From positions 1 to 64,000 of the forward strand of contig JAICTZ010000011.1 in assembly GCA_025936115.1 (NCBI GenBank): a stretch of 64,000 nt of DNA, in the 5' to 3' direction. Position numbers and translations under genes: made by a program. The stretch's first letter is position 1. Every line of letters begins with the position of its first letter. Of the stretch, positions 18,392-27,500 are shown in pieces. The notes under the pieces were generated by a model. It searched no databases, was not told where the DNA came from, and saw only the letters and a list, made by a program, of their open reading frames with translations. The DNA is from Polyangiaceae bacterium. Its GTDB lineage: Bacteria; Myxococcota_A; Polyangia; Polyangiales; Polyangiaceae.

Positions 18392-20152
18392 TCAACGCTC
18401 GATGAAGCCGGACAACGATTTGGCCCGATCTCCGAGCGGGGGGGCGATCGAAGGATCGACTCTTACTTCGATGAGCGACGGCTGTCGCGAGTAGAGCGCC
18501 TCGCGCACGGCAGCCTGCATCTGTCCCGGACCGTCTACGATGTCCGTACGAAGACCCATGGCCCGCGCCATGGCCGCGATTTCCAGCGGTCGACGATACT
18601 GCGAGCCCTGCAGCGGTCTGCCGACTCGACTCAATTTCTTGCTCGCATGATACGTGATGCCGTGCATGTTGTTGTTTTCGACGATCCACACGACCGGCAC
18701 CTCGTATTCGACGGCGGTGATCAGATCCATGCCGTTCATCGTGAAGCAGGCATCGCCGATGATGGCAATCACCGGGCGTTTGGGTTCCGCGAGGGCAGCG
18801 CCGATGGGCGCCACCGTGCCATGCCCCATCGAGCCAAAGCCGAGATTGAGCACGAAGCTCTGACGCGAGCGTATGCACAAGTAATGAATATTACTGAGCA
18901 TGTGTCCGCCGATATCCGAGAATACGACGGCGTCGTCGGGGAGGACTTGCTCGAGATCGCGGCGCCATCGCTGGGGCGTGAGCGGCACGGCGTTCGACAC
19001 GCGAAGCTCGGGAGTGAGGTAGCGCGCGTGGCCGCGTTCGAGCGGCGGAGCGTTGCGCCAGACCGACTGGGGCATGTTGCCGTCCCGGATCTTGCGATGC
19101 AGGTGGTAGACGAGCTCGACGAGGATGGTCTGCGCGTCGCCGACGAGCGGAAGATTGACGGGATAGTTACGACCGATGCGGTCGATATCGATGTCGAGCT
19201 GGATGAGCCGCCGCGAGCGCGCCAAATCAGGATGCCAGTTCAGCGTGGCCGCTTCGTTCAACGAAGAGCCGACGGTGAAAAGCACATCTACTTCGTCCCC
19301 GAGCAACGCATCACGTGCCGCCTTGTGTCCCGCGAAGCCGAAGACGCCGAGCGACAGCTCGTGGTCTTCGGGAAACACGCCCTTCGCTCGCGGAGTGGTG
19401 GCCACGCGCGCGGGCAGGACGTCGGCAAGGGCGAGCAGGTGCTGTTGCGCGTTCGCGATGGCGACGCCGGAGCCGGCGAGTAGGGCGGGTCGTTTCGCGG
19501 TGAGCAACATATCGACCGCTTGCTGTACTGCCGTGCGATCGAACGTATTCGCGCTCGGGCGATAGGTTGACGGATCGAACCAGTCTTCGTGTAGCGGCTT
19601 CTCCCAAAAATCGACGGGCACGTTGAGGTGCACCGGACCGGGGCGCCCGCTGAGGGCGCGCCGAAGTGCACGCCGCAAGTGCATCGACATCGAGGACGGG
19701 GATGAAACCATGGCCGAGTACTTCGTCACCGGCGCAAACATCGCGACGATATCGATGTCTTCCCGCGAAGTCTCCTGAGCCGCGCCCTTCCCGAGCGCAT
19801 GACTCGCGGCTTGCCCCGTAAGCACCAACATGGGCACGCCGTCCGCGAACGCACACGACACTCCGGTCATGAGATTCGTCGCGCCCGGTCCGGACGTCCC
19901 CGCGCAGACCGACAGCCGGCGGCCAACACGGGCGTAGCCGTCGGCCATGAACGCGGCACCCTCTTCGTGCTTCGACACGGCCAGCGTGAGCTCTGGGTCC
20001 TGCTCGACGGCATCGAAGAAGGGATATAGAAGGCCACCCGGAATACCGAAGACGACGCGTACTCCTTCCGCCTTCAGGTAGCGCAAAAAGACGTCCACCA
20101 TGCGGGGCGTCGGGGCCTTGGCGTCCGGAAAGAGTTGAACGACACCTGGCAT
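18392..20152 (-). CDS. Thiamine-diphosphate enzyme, acetolactate synthase large-subunit family
   Basis: This 586-residue carboligase/decarboxylase has the three domains of the IlvB family. The N-terminal pyrimidine domain contains VFGIPGG and the catalytic Glu in KHEEGAAFMADGYAR (about E63). The central nucleotide-like domain spans about 190-330. The C-terminal pyrophosphate domain has the TPP metal motif GDACFTMNG..ENNN at about 465-495. Such enzymes join or cleave 2-oxo acids. There is no small regulatory subunit and no ilvC next door, which argues against valine/isoleucine synthesis. Instead it lies in one operon with a membrane sensor-like protein (6 bases upstream) and two citryl-CoA-lyase-like genes. 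The pathway may make an acyl or acetoin-type compound. The substrate is unknown. Confidence 0.85.
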   Translation of the reverse strand: MPGVVQLFPDAKAPTPRMVDVFLRYLKAEGVRVVFGIPGGLLYPFFDAVEQDPELTLAVSKHEEGAAFMADGYARVGRRLSVCAGTSGPGATNLMTGVSCAFADGVPMLVLTGQAASHALGKGAAQETSREDIDIVAMFAPVTKYSAMVSSPSSMSMHLRRALRRALSGRPGPVHLNVPVDFWEKPLHEDWFDPSTYRPSANTFDRTAVQQAVDMLLTAKRPALLAGSGVAIANAQQHLLALADVLPARVATTPRAKGVFPEDHELSLGVFGFAGHKAARDALLGDEVDVLFTVGSSLNEAATLNWHPDLARSRRLIQLDIDIDRIGRNYPVNLPLVGDAQTILVELVYHLHRKIRDGNMPQSVWRNAPPLERGHARYLTPELRVSNAVPLTPQRWRRDLEQVLPDDAVVFSDIGGHMLSNIHYLCIRSRQSFVLNLGFGSMGHGTVAPIGAALAEPKRPVIAIIGDACFTMNGMDLITAVEYEVPVVWIVENNNMHGITYHASKKLSRVGRPLQGSQYRRPLEIAAMARAMGLRTDIVDGPGQMQAAVREALYSRQPSLIEVRVDPSIAPPLGDRAKSLSGFIER

Positions 20153-20158
20153 CTATTT

Positions 20159-21841
20159 TCAACCTTGCGAGCTTCGCACGGTGACAATGCGCCGCAGAAA
20201 TTCTTCGCTCGCTTTGCCGCTCGGAGTCGGTTCCTCGACGGCCTCGCTGTCGATGGGAATGTGGGCCCAGAACGTCGCACCTCGACCAGACGTGCTCATC
20301 ACCTCGAGCTTGCCGCCCAAACGCGCCAGCAATTGAATGACCACCGACAGTCCCGCGCTCGTCGCGGGTCCGGCCGCGGTCCGTTGCAGCGGGCGAAAGA
20401 TGCGAGCGAGACTGTCTTCGCTGAGGCCCGGGCCCGTATCCGAGACTTTGATCGTCAAGAAGCCGGGTGTCCCACTCACCTCGACGATGATGCTGCCTCG
20501 CTCCGTTTGCGAAGCCGCGTTGACGAGCAAATTGTCTACGATGCGGTTGAAGAGAGCGACGTCGGTTCGAATACGTTCCGGGGCTTCACGCGCGGCGAAC
20601 ACACTGACGCGGACCTCGGGTAGATGGACGAGGGCGCGCAGGCGAGCTCGCAGCTCATCCACTAGCGGCCACGTCTCGAGCATTTGCGGCATCAGCTCGA
20701 GCAGGTCCGAAGCGGATGCAGCCGTGCGTCCTACTTCCTTCAGCTTCAGACTCAATGTGTCGATGTCCGCGTCGAGCCGATCGAAAGCGGCGGCGATGTC
20801 CGCGTCACCAGGCCGGAGCTTGCCGCGCAAAGCGCGCAGCGTCGACTGCAAGCTGTCGAGTGGACTGCCGAGCTGTTCGGAAGCTCCGCGCAGCGGCACG
20901 ACGCGCGGACCTCGCAGGCGCTCGAGCTCGCCGGCCACGTCTTGAAGGGCCTGAGCGCGCTCGACGACCTCGGTCTCCATCAGCTGGCCCCAGCTGTTTT
21001 GACGCTGCATGAGCACGAAGAGCTCTCGTCGCGCGTTGGCTTCGTCACGAGCCGACTGGATGTAGGCCGAATTGATGGCGGCGTGGATGTGGCGATTCGA
21101 GGCGCTCGTACGCCGGTGCTCGTAAAGATGCCCGAGCAACAAGCCGACGGTGGCGCACGTGATGCCGACGGGCCACGGATGGTCCGGTCGGTGAGCGTCG
21201 GCCATGAGCAGCAGCCACGCGAAGTACGCGGCCGCTCCGGCGAGGGCTCCCAAGAGCGCAGGCAGCCAGCGGCGCGGCTCGTAGACTTGGACCTCGTAGA
21301 GGCACGCATCGTCGCCGCGGGCAACGCACCCTGTCTCGGTAAGGTGAGCCGGCGGCATGCCCCAGAGCGTCGGCACCTGCTCGATCTGTCCCTGCCGCGA
21401 CAGGCACATGAGCCGGCTCTCCTTGCGCTTCGTCTCGTACCGGACCCGGGCGCGACCATGACCGAGCACTTCGGTCTTGAAGCAGCTGATGGTCGTGACT
21501 TGGCCCAAGTTCTTCGAGCCGAGCACGTAACCGGAGATGGGCGAGACGGCCCCCATGCAGAGCCGAATGTGGCTGGGAATGTCGGCTAGCTTGTAGGCGC
21601 ATGCGTTCTTGAACGTCTCGTCGTCGGGCATGAGCTCGCGAGCAGCCCTCAGCATGGCCTCGAACGAACCGAGCGATACCCAGCGGGACGAGGTCAGTAG
21701 CTCGTCGAACGTAACGTCCCCCGCCTCCGCTATGTCCTTCAGCGACTCCGTGTCGTAGTGCTCCCTCAGGTAGCCCACGAGGTGCCGCAGGATACGGAGG
21801 TTGAGGTCTGCCGACGGTGCGACGGGTACCAACTTGGCCAT
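20159..21841 (-). CDS. Membrane sensor-kinase-like protein without phosphoacceptor histidine
   Basis: The N-terminal 190 residues resemble a V4R-like ligand-sensing domain, ending in a Cys-x7-Cys pair (GCVARGDDACLYEV). Two membrane helices (about 195-245) and a coiled-coil stretch follow. The HisKA-like helix reads SEQLGSPLDSLQSTL, so the position of the phosphorylated His holds Glu322, and no other His lies in that helix. The ATPase domain keeps the N box (FNRIVDNLLVNAA) and DTGPGL box, but its later GTGLGL loop is TSAGLSV. It may bind ATP yet not autophosphorylate in the usual way. It is first in the operon with the TPP enzyme and likely regulates it or the divergent LuxR genes. No response regulator is adjacent. 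The kinase fold is sure, but classic activity is doubtful. Confidence 0.78.
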   Translation of the reverse strand: MAKLVPVAPSADLNLRILRHLVGYLREHYDTESLKDIAEAGDVTFDELLTSSRWVSLGSFEAMLRAARELMPDDETFKNACAYKLADIPSHIRLCMGAVSPISGYVLGSKNLGQVTTISCFKTEVLGHGRARVRYETKRKESRLMCLSRQGQIEQVPTLWGMPPAHLTETGCVARGDDACLYEVQVYEPRRWLPALLGALAGAAAYFAWLLLMADAHRPDHPWPVGITCATVGLLLGHLYEHRRTSASNRHIHAAINSAYIQSARDEANARRELFVLMQRQNSWGQLMETEVVERAQALQDVAGELERLRGPRVVPLRGASEQLGSPLDSLQSTLRALRGKLRPGDADIAAAFDRLDADIDTLSLKLKEVGRTAASASDLLELMPQMLETWPLVDELRARLRALVHLPEVRVSVFAAREAPERIRTDVALFNRIVDNLLVNAASQTERGSIIVEVSGTPGFLTIKVSDTGPGLSEDSLARIFRPLQRTAAGPATSAGLSVVIQLLARLGGKLEVMSTSGRGATFWAHIPIDSEAVEEPTPSGKASEEFLRRIVTVRSSQG

Positions 21842-22180
21842 CCTATGCTCTAGAAGCGCCGGTTTGGTGTCAGGAGGCCGCCAACCAGGTTGACATCAGA
21901 ATGTCGGCGCCGAGTGTCGCACGACTTCGGCCTCGCGGCCGTAAGAATCGGGGGTTGCATGGACTGAGCCAGGCGATGCTCGCGCCCTCAGCACGTCCAG
22001 TTTAGTGAAACTCCTGAGTTTGCGGTCTGACGCGGCGCGGCGCCGCCGAGATATGAGCGTTTCTTTATTCGCGGCCCTGCTCGCCCGCCCGTTTCGATGT
22101 TTTCATCTCTGCCCGGAAGTGATCGGCCGAAACAGGCATTCCTGCTTTGCAGTGCATAGGGTAAGAAGCAACCCTGCGGG
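21842..22180. promoter_or_regulatory. Divergent intergenic region between sensor operon and LuxR pair
   Basis: These 339 bases separate two operons read in opposite directions. They contain a short perfect palindrome GACAT-CAGA-ATGTC at 21892-21905, which overlaps a TTGACA hexamer on the + strand at 21890-21895. No convincing -10 element follows at the right distance. Several AT-rich tracts lie at 22000-22130. This is the likely site of shared control, but no promoter can be fixed by eye. Confidence 0.35.
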
Positions 22181-23212
22181 ATGGGCGACTGGATTCGCAT
22201 TCTCGAAAGCGCGTACGACATGGCCGGCGAGGATCGCGGCTGGCTTCAGGCGGTGGCCGACGCCGCGCGTCCGGGGCTCGACTGCGGTGTCGGTCTCGTC
22301 GCGTACTTCTTCGACGCCTCGCGGCCTCGGCTGAAGATCTTCGACTATGTCAGCGCCGGCGCCCCTGAGCAAGCCATCGAGTTTGCGCGACGGGTGCATT
22401 CACATCCGATGTGGCGCTCGGCAGAGATGCTGCGAGCGACGTACCGCTCGCCCAGCGCACTACGTTATTCCATGGACATGGGGAATCGGCGGATGCGCGA
22501 GCTCCTGTCGGCGACGGGACAATCGGCGCCGTGGGGTCGCGTTCTCCTCTTGAACGCGGCCGATCCCTCGCATCGCGGTTGCGTTTTCGGTGCCGTCGAC
22601 CCCGCTGGGAACGGAGCGATGCTCAAGCGCAAGGCCGCGTGGTCTCGCGTGGCCGCCCATATCGCGGCCGGCTTGCGTCTCAGACGCCGTCTCGCCCAAC
22701 AGGAAATACGCCCGGCTGCGGAGGCTGCGATCCTGAGCCCGTCCGGCGTGGTGCTCCACGCCGAAGGCCCGGCGAAGATGCGTACCGCACGCGACGCCTT
22801 GCGCGATGCGACCATGGCGATAGAGAAAGCGCGCGGCCGGCTTCGCCGCTCCGATCCGGACGCTGCGCTCAAGCTGTGGCGCGGGTTACTCGACGGTCGC
22901 TGGTCCTTGATCGATCGGTTCGAGCAGGACGGCCGGCGGCTGATCGTCGCGCATCGTAACAACGTCACGACTCGCGGGCTACGCGCCCTGACGTTCCGTG
23001 AGCGTCAAGTGGCCGCATACGCAGCGCTCGGACACTCGAACAAGCTCATCGCCTACGAACTCGGCTTGTCTTTGGGCTCGGTGGGGACACACCTCACTTC
23101 GGCGCTAATGAAGCTCGGGGCGAAGTCCCGCATCGAATTGGTGCAACTCGCCTCGTGCCTGCACGGGAATGCCGGAGCGGCGAGCGAGCCCGAGGGTCCA
23201 AGCGAGCACTAG
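22181..23212 (+). CDS. LuxR-type transcription factor (tandem copy 1)
   Basis: This 343-residue regulator has a C-terminal LuxR/GerE helix-turn-helix at about 265-325 (LTFRERQVAAYAALGHSNKLIA then a recognition helix LSLGSVGTHLTSALMKLG). The N-terminal 200 residues form a sensor-like region, with CGVGLVAYFFDASRPRLK near residues 36-53, that I cannot assign to a named ligand domain. The next gene has the same length and the same plan, so the two arose by tandem duplication. It is divergent from the TPP/citryl-lyase-like operon, which suggests it may control that operon. The ATG at 22181 has no strong ribosome site, but the identical length of the paralogue supports it. Confidence 0.85.
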   Translation: MGDWIRILESAYDMAGEDRGWLQAVADAARPGLDCGVGLVAYFFDASRPRLKIFDYVSAGAPEQAIEFARRVHSHPMWRSAEMLRATYRSPSALRYSMDMGNRRMRELLSATGQSAPWGRVLLLNAADPSHRGCVFGAVDPAGNGAMLKRKAAWSRVAAHIAAGLRLRRRLAQQEIRPAAEAAILSPSGVVLHAEGPAKMRTARDALRDATMAIEKARGRLRRSDPDAALKLWRGLLDGRWSLIDRFEQDGRRLIVAHRNNVTTRGLRALTFRERQVAAYAALGHSNKLIAYELGLSLGSVGTHLTSALMKLGAKSRIELVQLASCLHGNAGAASEPEGPSEH

Positions 23213-23234
23213 CCCGACTCGAGGCCTCACCGAG

Positions 23235-24266
23235 ATGGATTGGATTCGCATCATCGAGACGGCGTACGACCTAGCCGACGACGACGAGCGGTGGCTCGGC
23301 TCCGTTGCAGCAGCGCTGCGGCCGTCGCTCGACTGCGGGCTTGGCATCGTGGCCTACTTCTATGACGCGTCTGCAAGTCGTTTGAAACTCTTCGGCTATG
23401 CGCGAGCTGGTGCGAGCGAGCACGAGATCGAAATCGCGCGCCGCATCCACGCCCATCCTGCCTGGCGTTCGTCTGCGCTTCTACGCGAGACCTACCGCTC
23501 ATCGACCGCTCTCACCTATTCGTCGGAAATGGGCGACGAGCGCTGGCAGGATTTGTTGGCTGGCACAGGTCGCGGCGGCGAGAACGGCCCCTTCCGGGTG
23601 CTCATTTTCCACGTCGGCGACCCGTCGCATCGGGGCTGCGTCGTGGGGGCGCCGGACGTCAGAGTGGCATCGACTCCATTGACGAACATTGCGTCCTGGG
23701 CGCGCGTCGCCGCCCATTTGGCTGCCGCTCTCAGACTACGACGTCGCCTTGCTCGCCTCGAAGGGCCAGAACCCGAGGAGGCCATTCTCTCCCCCTCCGG
23801 AAAACTTTTCCACGCCGAAGGCGCCGCCAAGACCCGCAGCGCTCGCGACAACTTGCGCGACGCGACGCTTGCCATCGACAAAGCACGCGGCCGCCTGCGC
23901 CGCACCGATCCCGACGCCGCTCTCAATCTCTGGCGCGGCTTACTCGACGGCCGCTGGTCGCTCATCGACCGCTTCGACCACGACGGCCGTCGCTTCGTCG
24001 TGGCGCACCGTAACCACGTCACGACGCGCGGATTGCGCGCGCTCACGCCGCGGGAGCGGCAGGTCGTGTCGTACGCCGGCCTCGGACACTCTAACAAGCT
24101 CATCGCGTACGAGCTTGGTCTGTCGCTGGGATCCATCGGCACGCACCTGAGCAGTGCGCTCGCCAAGCTGGGCCTGAAGTCGCGCATCGAGTTGCTCCAG
24201 CTCGCAGCGAGCATGGGGACAACGCGAGCGGCAGCGGAAAAATCCGTCCCTCCCGGCGAAGGTTGA
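23235..24266 (+). CDS. LuxR-type transcription factor (tandem copy 2)
   Basis: This paralogue of the previous gene also has 343 residues and lies 22 bases after its stop. Both open with a WIRI(L/I)E(S/T)AYD motif and share RGLRALT(F/P)RERQV and GHSNKLIAYELGLSLGS in the C-terminal helix-turn-helix. The sensor half has diverged more, which suggests a different signal or heterodimer formation. An in-frame ATG at 23169 lies inside the upstream gene; ATG 23235 is chosen because it matches the start and length of the paralogue. The 262 bases after it lead to the RHS gene and hold no supported gene. Confidence 0.85.
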   Translation: MDWIRIIETAYDLADDDERWLGSVAAALRPSLDCGLGIVAYFYDASASRLKLFGYARAGASEHEIEIARRIHAHPAWRSSALLRETYRSSTALTYSSEMGDERWQDLLAGTGRGGENGPFRVLIFHVGDPSHRGCVVGAPDVRVASTPLTNIASWARVAAHLAAALRLRRRLARLEGPEPEEAILSPSGKLFHAEGAAKTRSARDNLRDATLAIDKARGRLRRTDPDAALNLWRGLLDGRWSLIDRFDHDGRRFVVAHRNHVTTRGLRALTPRERQVVSYAGLGHSNKLIAYELGLSLGSIGTHLSSALAKLGLKSRIELLQLAASMGTTRAAAEKSVPPGEG

Positions 24267-24528
24267 AGGCGCAACGGCAGTGGGCGCGACCTCGAGCGCT
24301 GCGTGCGTTCTCGCGGGGATAATTCGAGCCCAACTGATGCCGGATCGTGCGTGTTCTCACCCCTGAGAGCTCGACAAACCTACTATGGAATGTCTTGAGC
24401 GTTCCTGCGTAGGGTGCTCCGGACCGGGTGCGTTCGCGCGCGCGACGAAAGCGAGTGCTTATGGTGTGGAGTCAGATCCGCACCCGCGACCTTCTTTCCA
24501 GCTTGGGCTTCAACGAGAGGACGATTGA

Positions 24529-27500
24529 ATGACGGGGGTAAAATTCGGGTTTCGTGCGGTCGCGGTGTGCGTTCTCGCGGCTGGCAGCTGGCTCGCCTGC
24601 AGCACGGCCGACCACCCGGAGATTGCTGAGAGCAGCGTCACCGTCACGCGACAGGCGCTGGATCCCGGTTGGACTCCGGGCTCGCTCAGTCCGGTCGCCT
24701 GGTACGTCGCTGCTTCCAGCAACGTCACGCTCGACGCTGCCGGCATCTCGGAATGGCGAGACATCAGCGGCCACCAGAATCACGTCGCGCAAGCCAACGA
24801 CTACGGGAAACCTCACCTAAACACGACCGGCTGGGCGAGCTCGCAGCCCACCGTGACCTTCGACGGCAGCGATTTTCTTCACCTCGACATTTGGTCCGCA
24901 ACGCCTGCCGGCACGAACACGCCGCTTGCCGTCCTCGCCGTGATACGCCCGTCGGTCACTGCCGACGCCGAGGTCGTGGGCTGGTGGGATCCGAACGGTG
25001 GAGGCACCGCCTGGGCCGGCATCAAAATGGCGGACGGGCGAGCTCTGCCGGATCTCGGGCGCACGTTCAGCCTGTCCTACACCGCGGCGTACAGCGGCGT
25101 GCACGACCTCGGCACAGGTCCGCATGTCGTCGCCTGGCGCTACTTACCTGCCTCCCAAACGATCAAGCTCACGGTCGACGGCGCCACTAGTCCCCCCAGC
25201 AACACACTCGCTCCGATCGGCCCCTTGCCGCAGCTGCCGCTTCTCATCGGCGCAGGCAGCCTACTACCCACGCGGCTCTACCACGGCGACATCTCCGAGC
25301 TCGTCATCGTCGCGTCGTCCCTGGACGACAACGACATCCAAAACTTCACGGACTACGCGCGCCTCCAATGGAACGGACTGCCCACCCAGGGCAGCACCGA
25401 CCCGTGCGTAGACGCGAGCGGCAATGCCACCCCGAGCACCGTCCGCTGCGACGACAATAACGATGCGACGTACGGCGACCACTGCTCGAACCGAATTTGC
25501 GCCGGCACCGTGCCTCCCCCGGGCAACCCGACCGAACTCTCGGCGACGGCTTGGTATCACGCAGGCGCGCCTGAGGTTGCGATGCGCGACAACGGCGTTG
25601 AAACCTGGTTCGACCGCACCACCCACCACGTCGACGTCACGAACGGCTTCTACTTCAGCCGCCCGACCCTCGCGCCCGACGGCTGGAGCACCGGCAAACC
25701 GACTCTCGGCTTCGCAGGCCACCACATGCTCCTCCGCGACGCCTGGACCGGCAACCCCGACGGAGCAGACGCCGACTTCACCGTCCTGGCCGTCCTCCAA
25801 CCCACGGCCGCGCAAAGCGCTGGCGTAAGCGCTTGGGGCAGCCAGGTGGGCGGCGGCCGCATCGCCTGCGACCTCAAAACGAGCGGGGGCGCCACCAGCC
25901 TCGACCTCTTTCGCATCGACATCTCCAACGTCACCCAAGACTTCACCGGCTCGACCGACCTCGGCACCTCCAAACACGTCGTCGCCTGGCGCTACTCGCC
26001 GGGCCGCATGCAACTCAGCATCGACGGTACCAACGTCCCGAACCCCGGGATGACCGCGATCGGGCCGGTCAACCCCGAAACGTTCCTCATCGGAGAGGAC
26101 AGCGTGTTCACGAACACGCTCCTCAACGCGAACATCGCCGAGCTCGCGGTGATCCCGCGGAGCATCAACGACGCGGAGCTCGCGCGCTACGCATCGTATG
26201 CGCAGGCGGAGTGGGGAGGGCTCACGTTGTGCGCGCCGAATTGCACGGCGGGCTGCGGGGGGGATGGGTGCGGGGGGACATGTGATTGTAATACGCCGTG
26301 CACGACTAGTGCGGAGTGTTCGGTGGGGCTTGAGTGTGTGAGTGGGGTGTGCGTGGCCCCGGGCGGTGGCGGACCCGGTTCGAGGTGCACGACGGACACT
26401 GATTGCTCGGTCGGGCTACACTGTGCCAGCGGAGAGTGTGGGGGGCTGGGCGCGGTCTGCAGCGCCACGTGTGCTCCCGGCCTCTCGTGTTCGGGCGGGA
26501 CGTGCGTTGCTTGCACGGCGAGCTGCGACGGAAAGATCCCGGGCCAAGACAACGGCTGCGGTGTGAAGTGTCAAGGCGACGTCGGTGCGGATGGCTGCTC
26601 GGTCAACTCCGACTGCCGCTCAGGGCTCGTCTGTGTCCAGGAACGCTGTGTCCAGCCCGACTGTGATAACAGTCCAGCTCTCTATGGCTGTGGCTATCCT
26701 GGAGCGCCCTGTGGCGACCACTGCACGACAAACCCACTCTGCCAAACGACCGACGATTGTCCGCAGGGTCTGGTATGCGGCGTGGATAATGGGTGGCGCT
26801 ATGGCCTTGCTCTCGGCAACGTGTGTGAAGACGCGCGATGTCCCGCGCTTGATTGCGGAACAATCCACTCGACATGCGGTCTTTGCGACTGCACGCCGTC
26901 GTGTGACGGTAAGACCTGCGGCGACGCCGATCTAAGCAATGGCTGTAACGGCAGGTGCAAGGCGGTGTGCGAAACCGGACAGAGTGGGTGCCAGCTCGAC
27001 ACGGATTGCCAGCCAGGCGACATTTGCTTGTCGGGAACGTGTCGTCCAGGCAAGTGCTCTCACCCGGACCTAGCGCCGCCGGACTGCGGTGGGCCAGGCG
27101 CCGTTTGCGGCACATGCCCGGCGAAGCCCGTGATTGCTTGTAGTAATCGGGAATGCGGAGCCGATCCAACCTCCGGGGCCAGCTGCGGCAGTTGCGGCTT
27201 TGGGCAGTTCTGCAGCAACGCGGGTCATTGCGCTGGGCTCGACCATACACCGGTGATTTCCGTGGTTGACGCAAACGGCGCGAGCCGTCCAATCGTACCG
27301 CTCGCGAGCCCGCCGGCGGCATCGGTTGGAACCATCGCAGGCAGCTTTTCGGTATCCGATCGAGGTAGCGCCATTTATGCGATTCCGATCGAACTCCCGC
27401 CGGGCCGAGGTGTAGAACCTGCCATCGCCCTACGATACTCGAGCAGTACGGGCAACGGTCCTCTGGGACTGGGCTGGAGCATCGAGGGTCTCTCAATGAT

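Noticed and set aside
18254-19483. A 409-codon + strand frame opposite the TPP enzyme
   Set aside because: The TPP enzyme frame has conserved catalytic motifs; the + strand frame has none.
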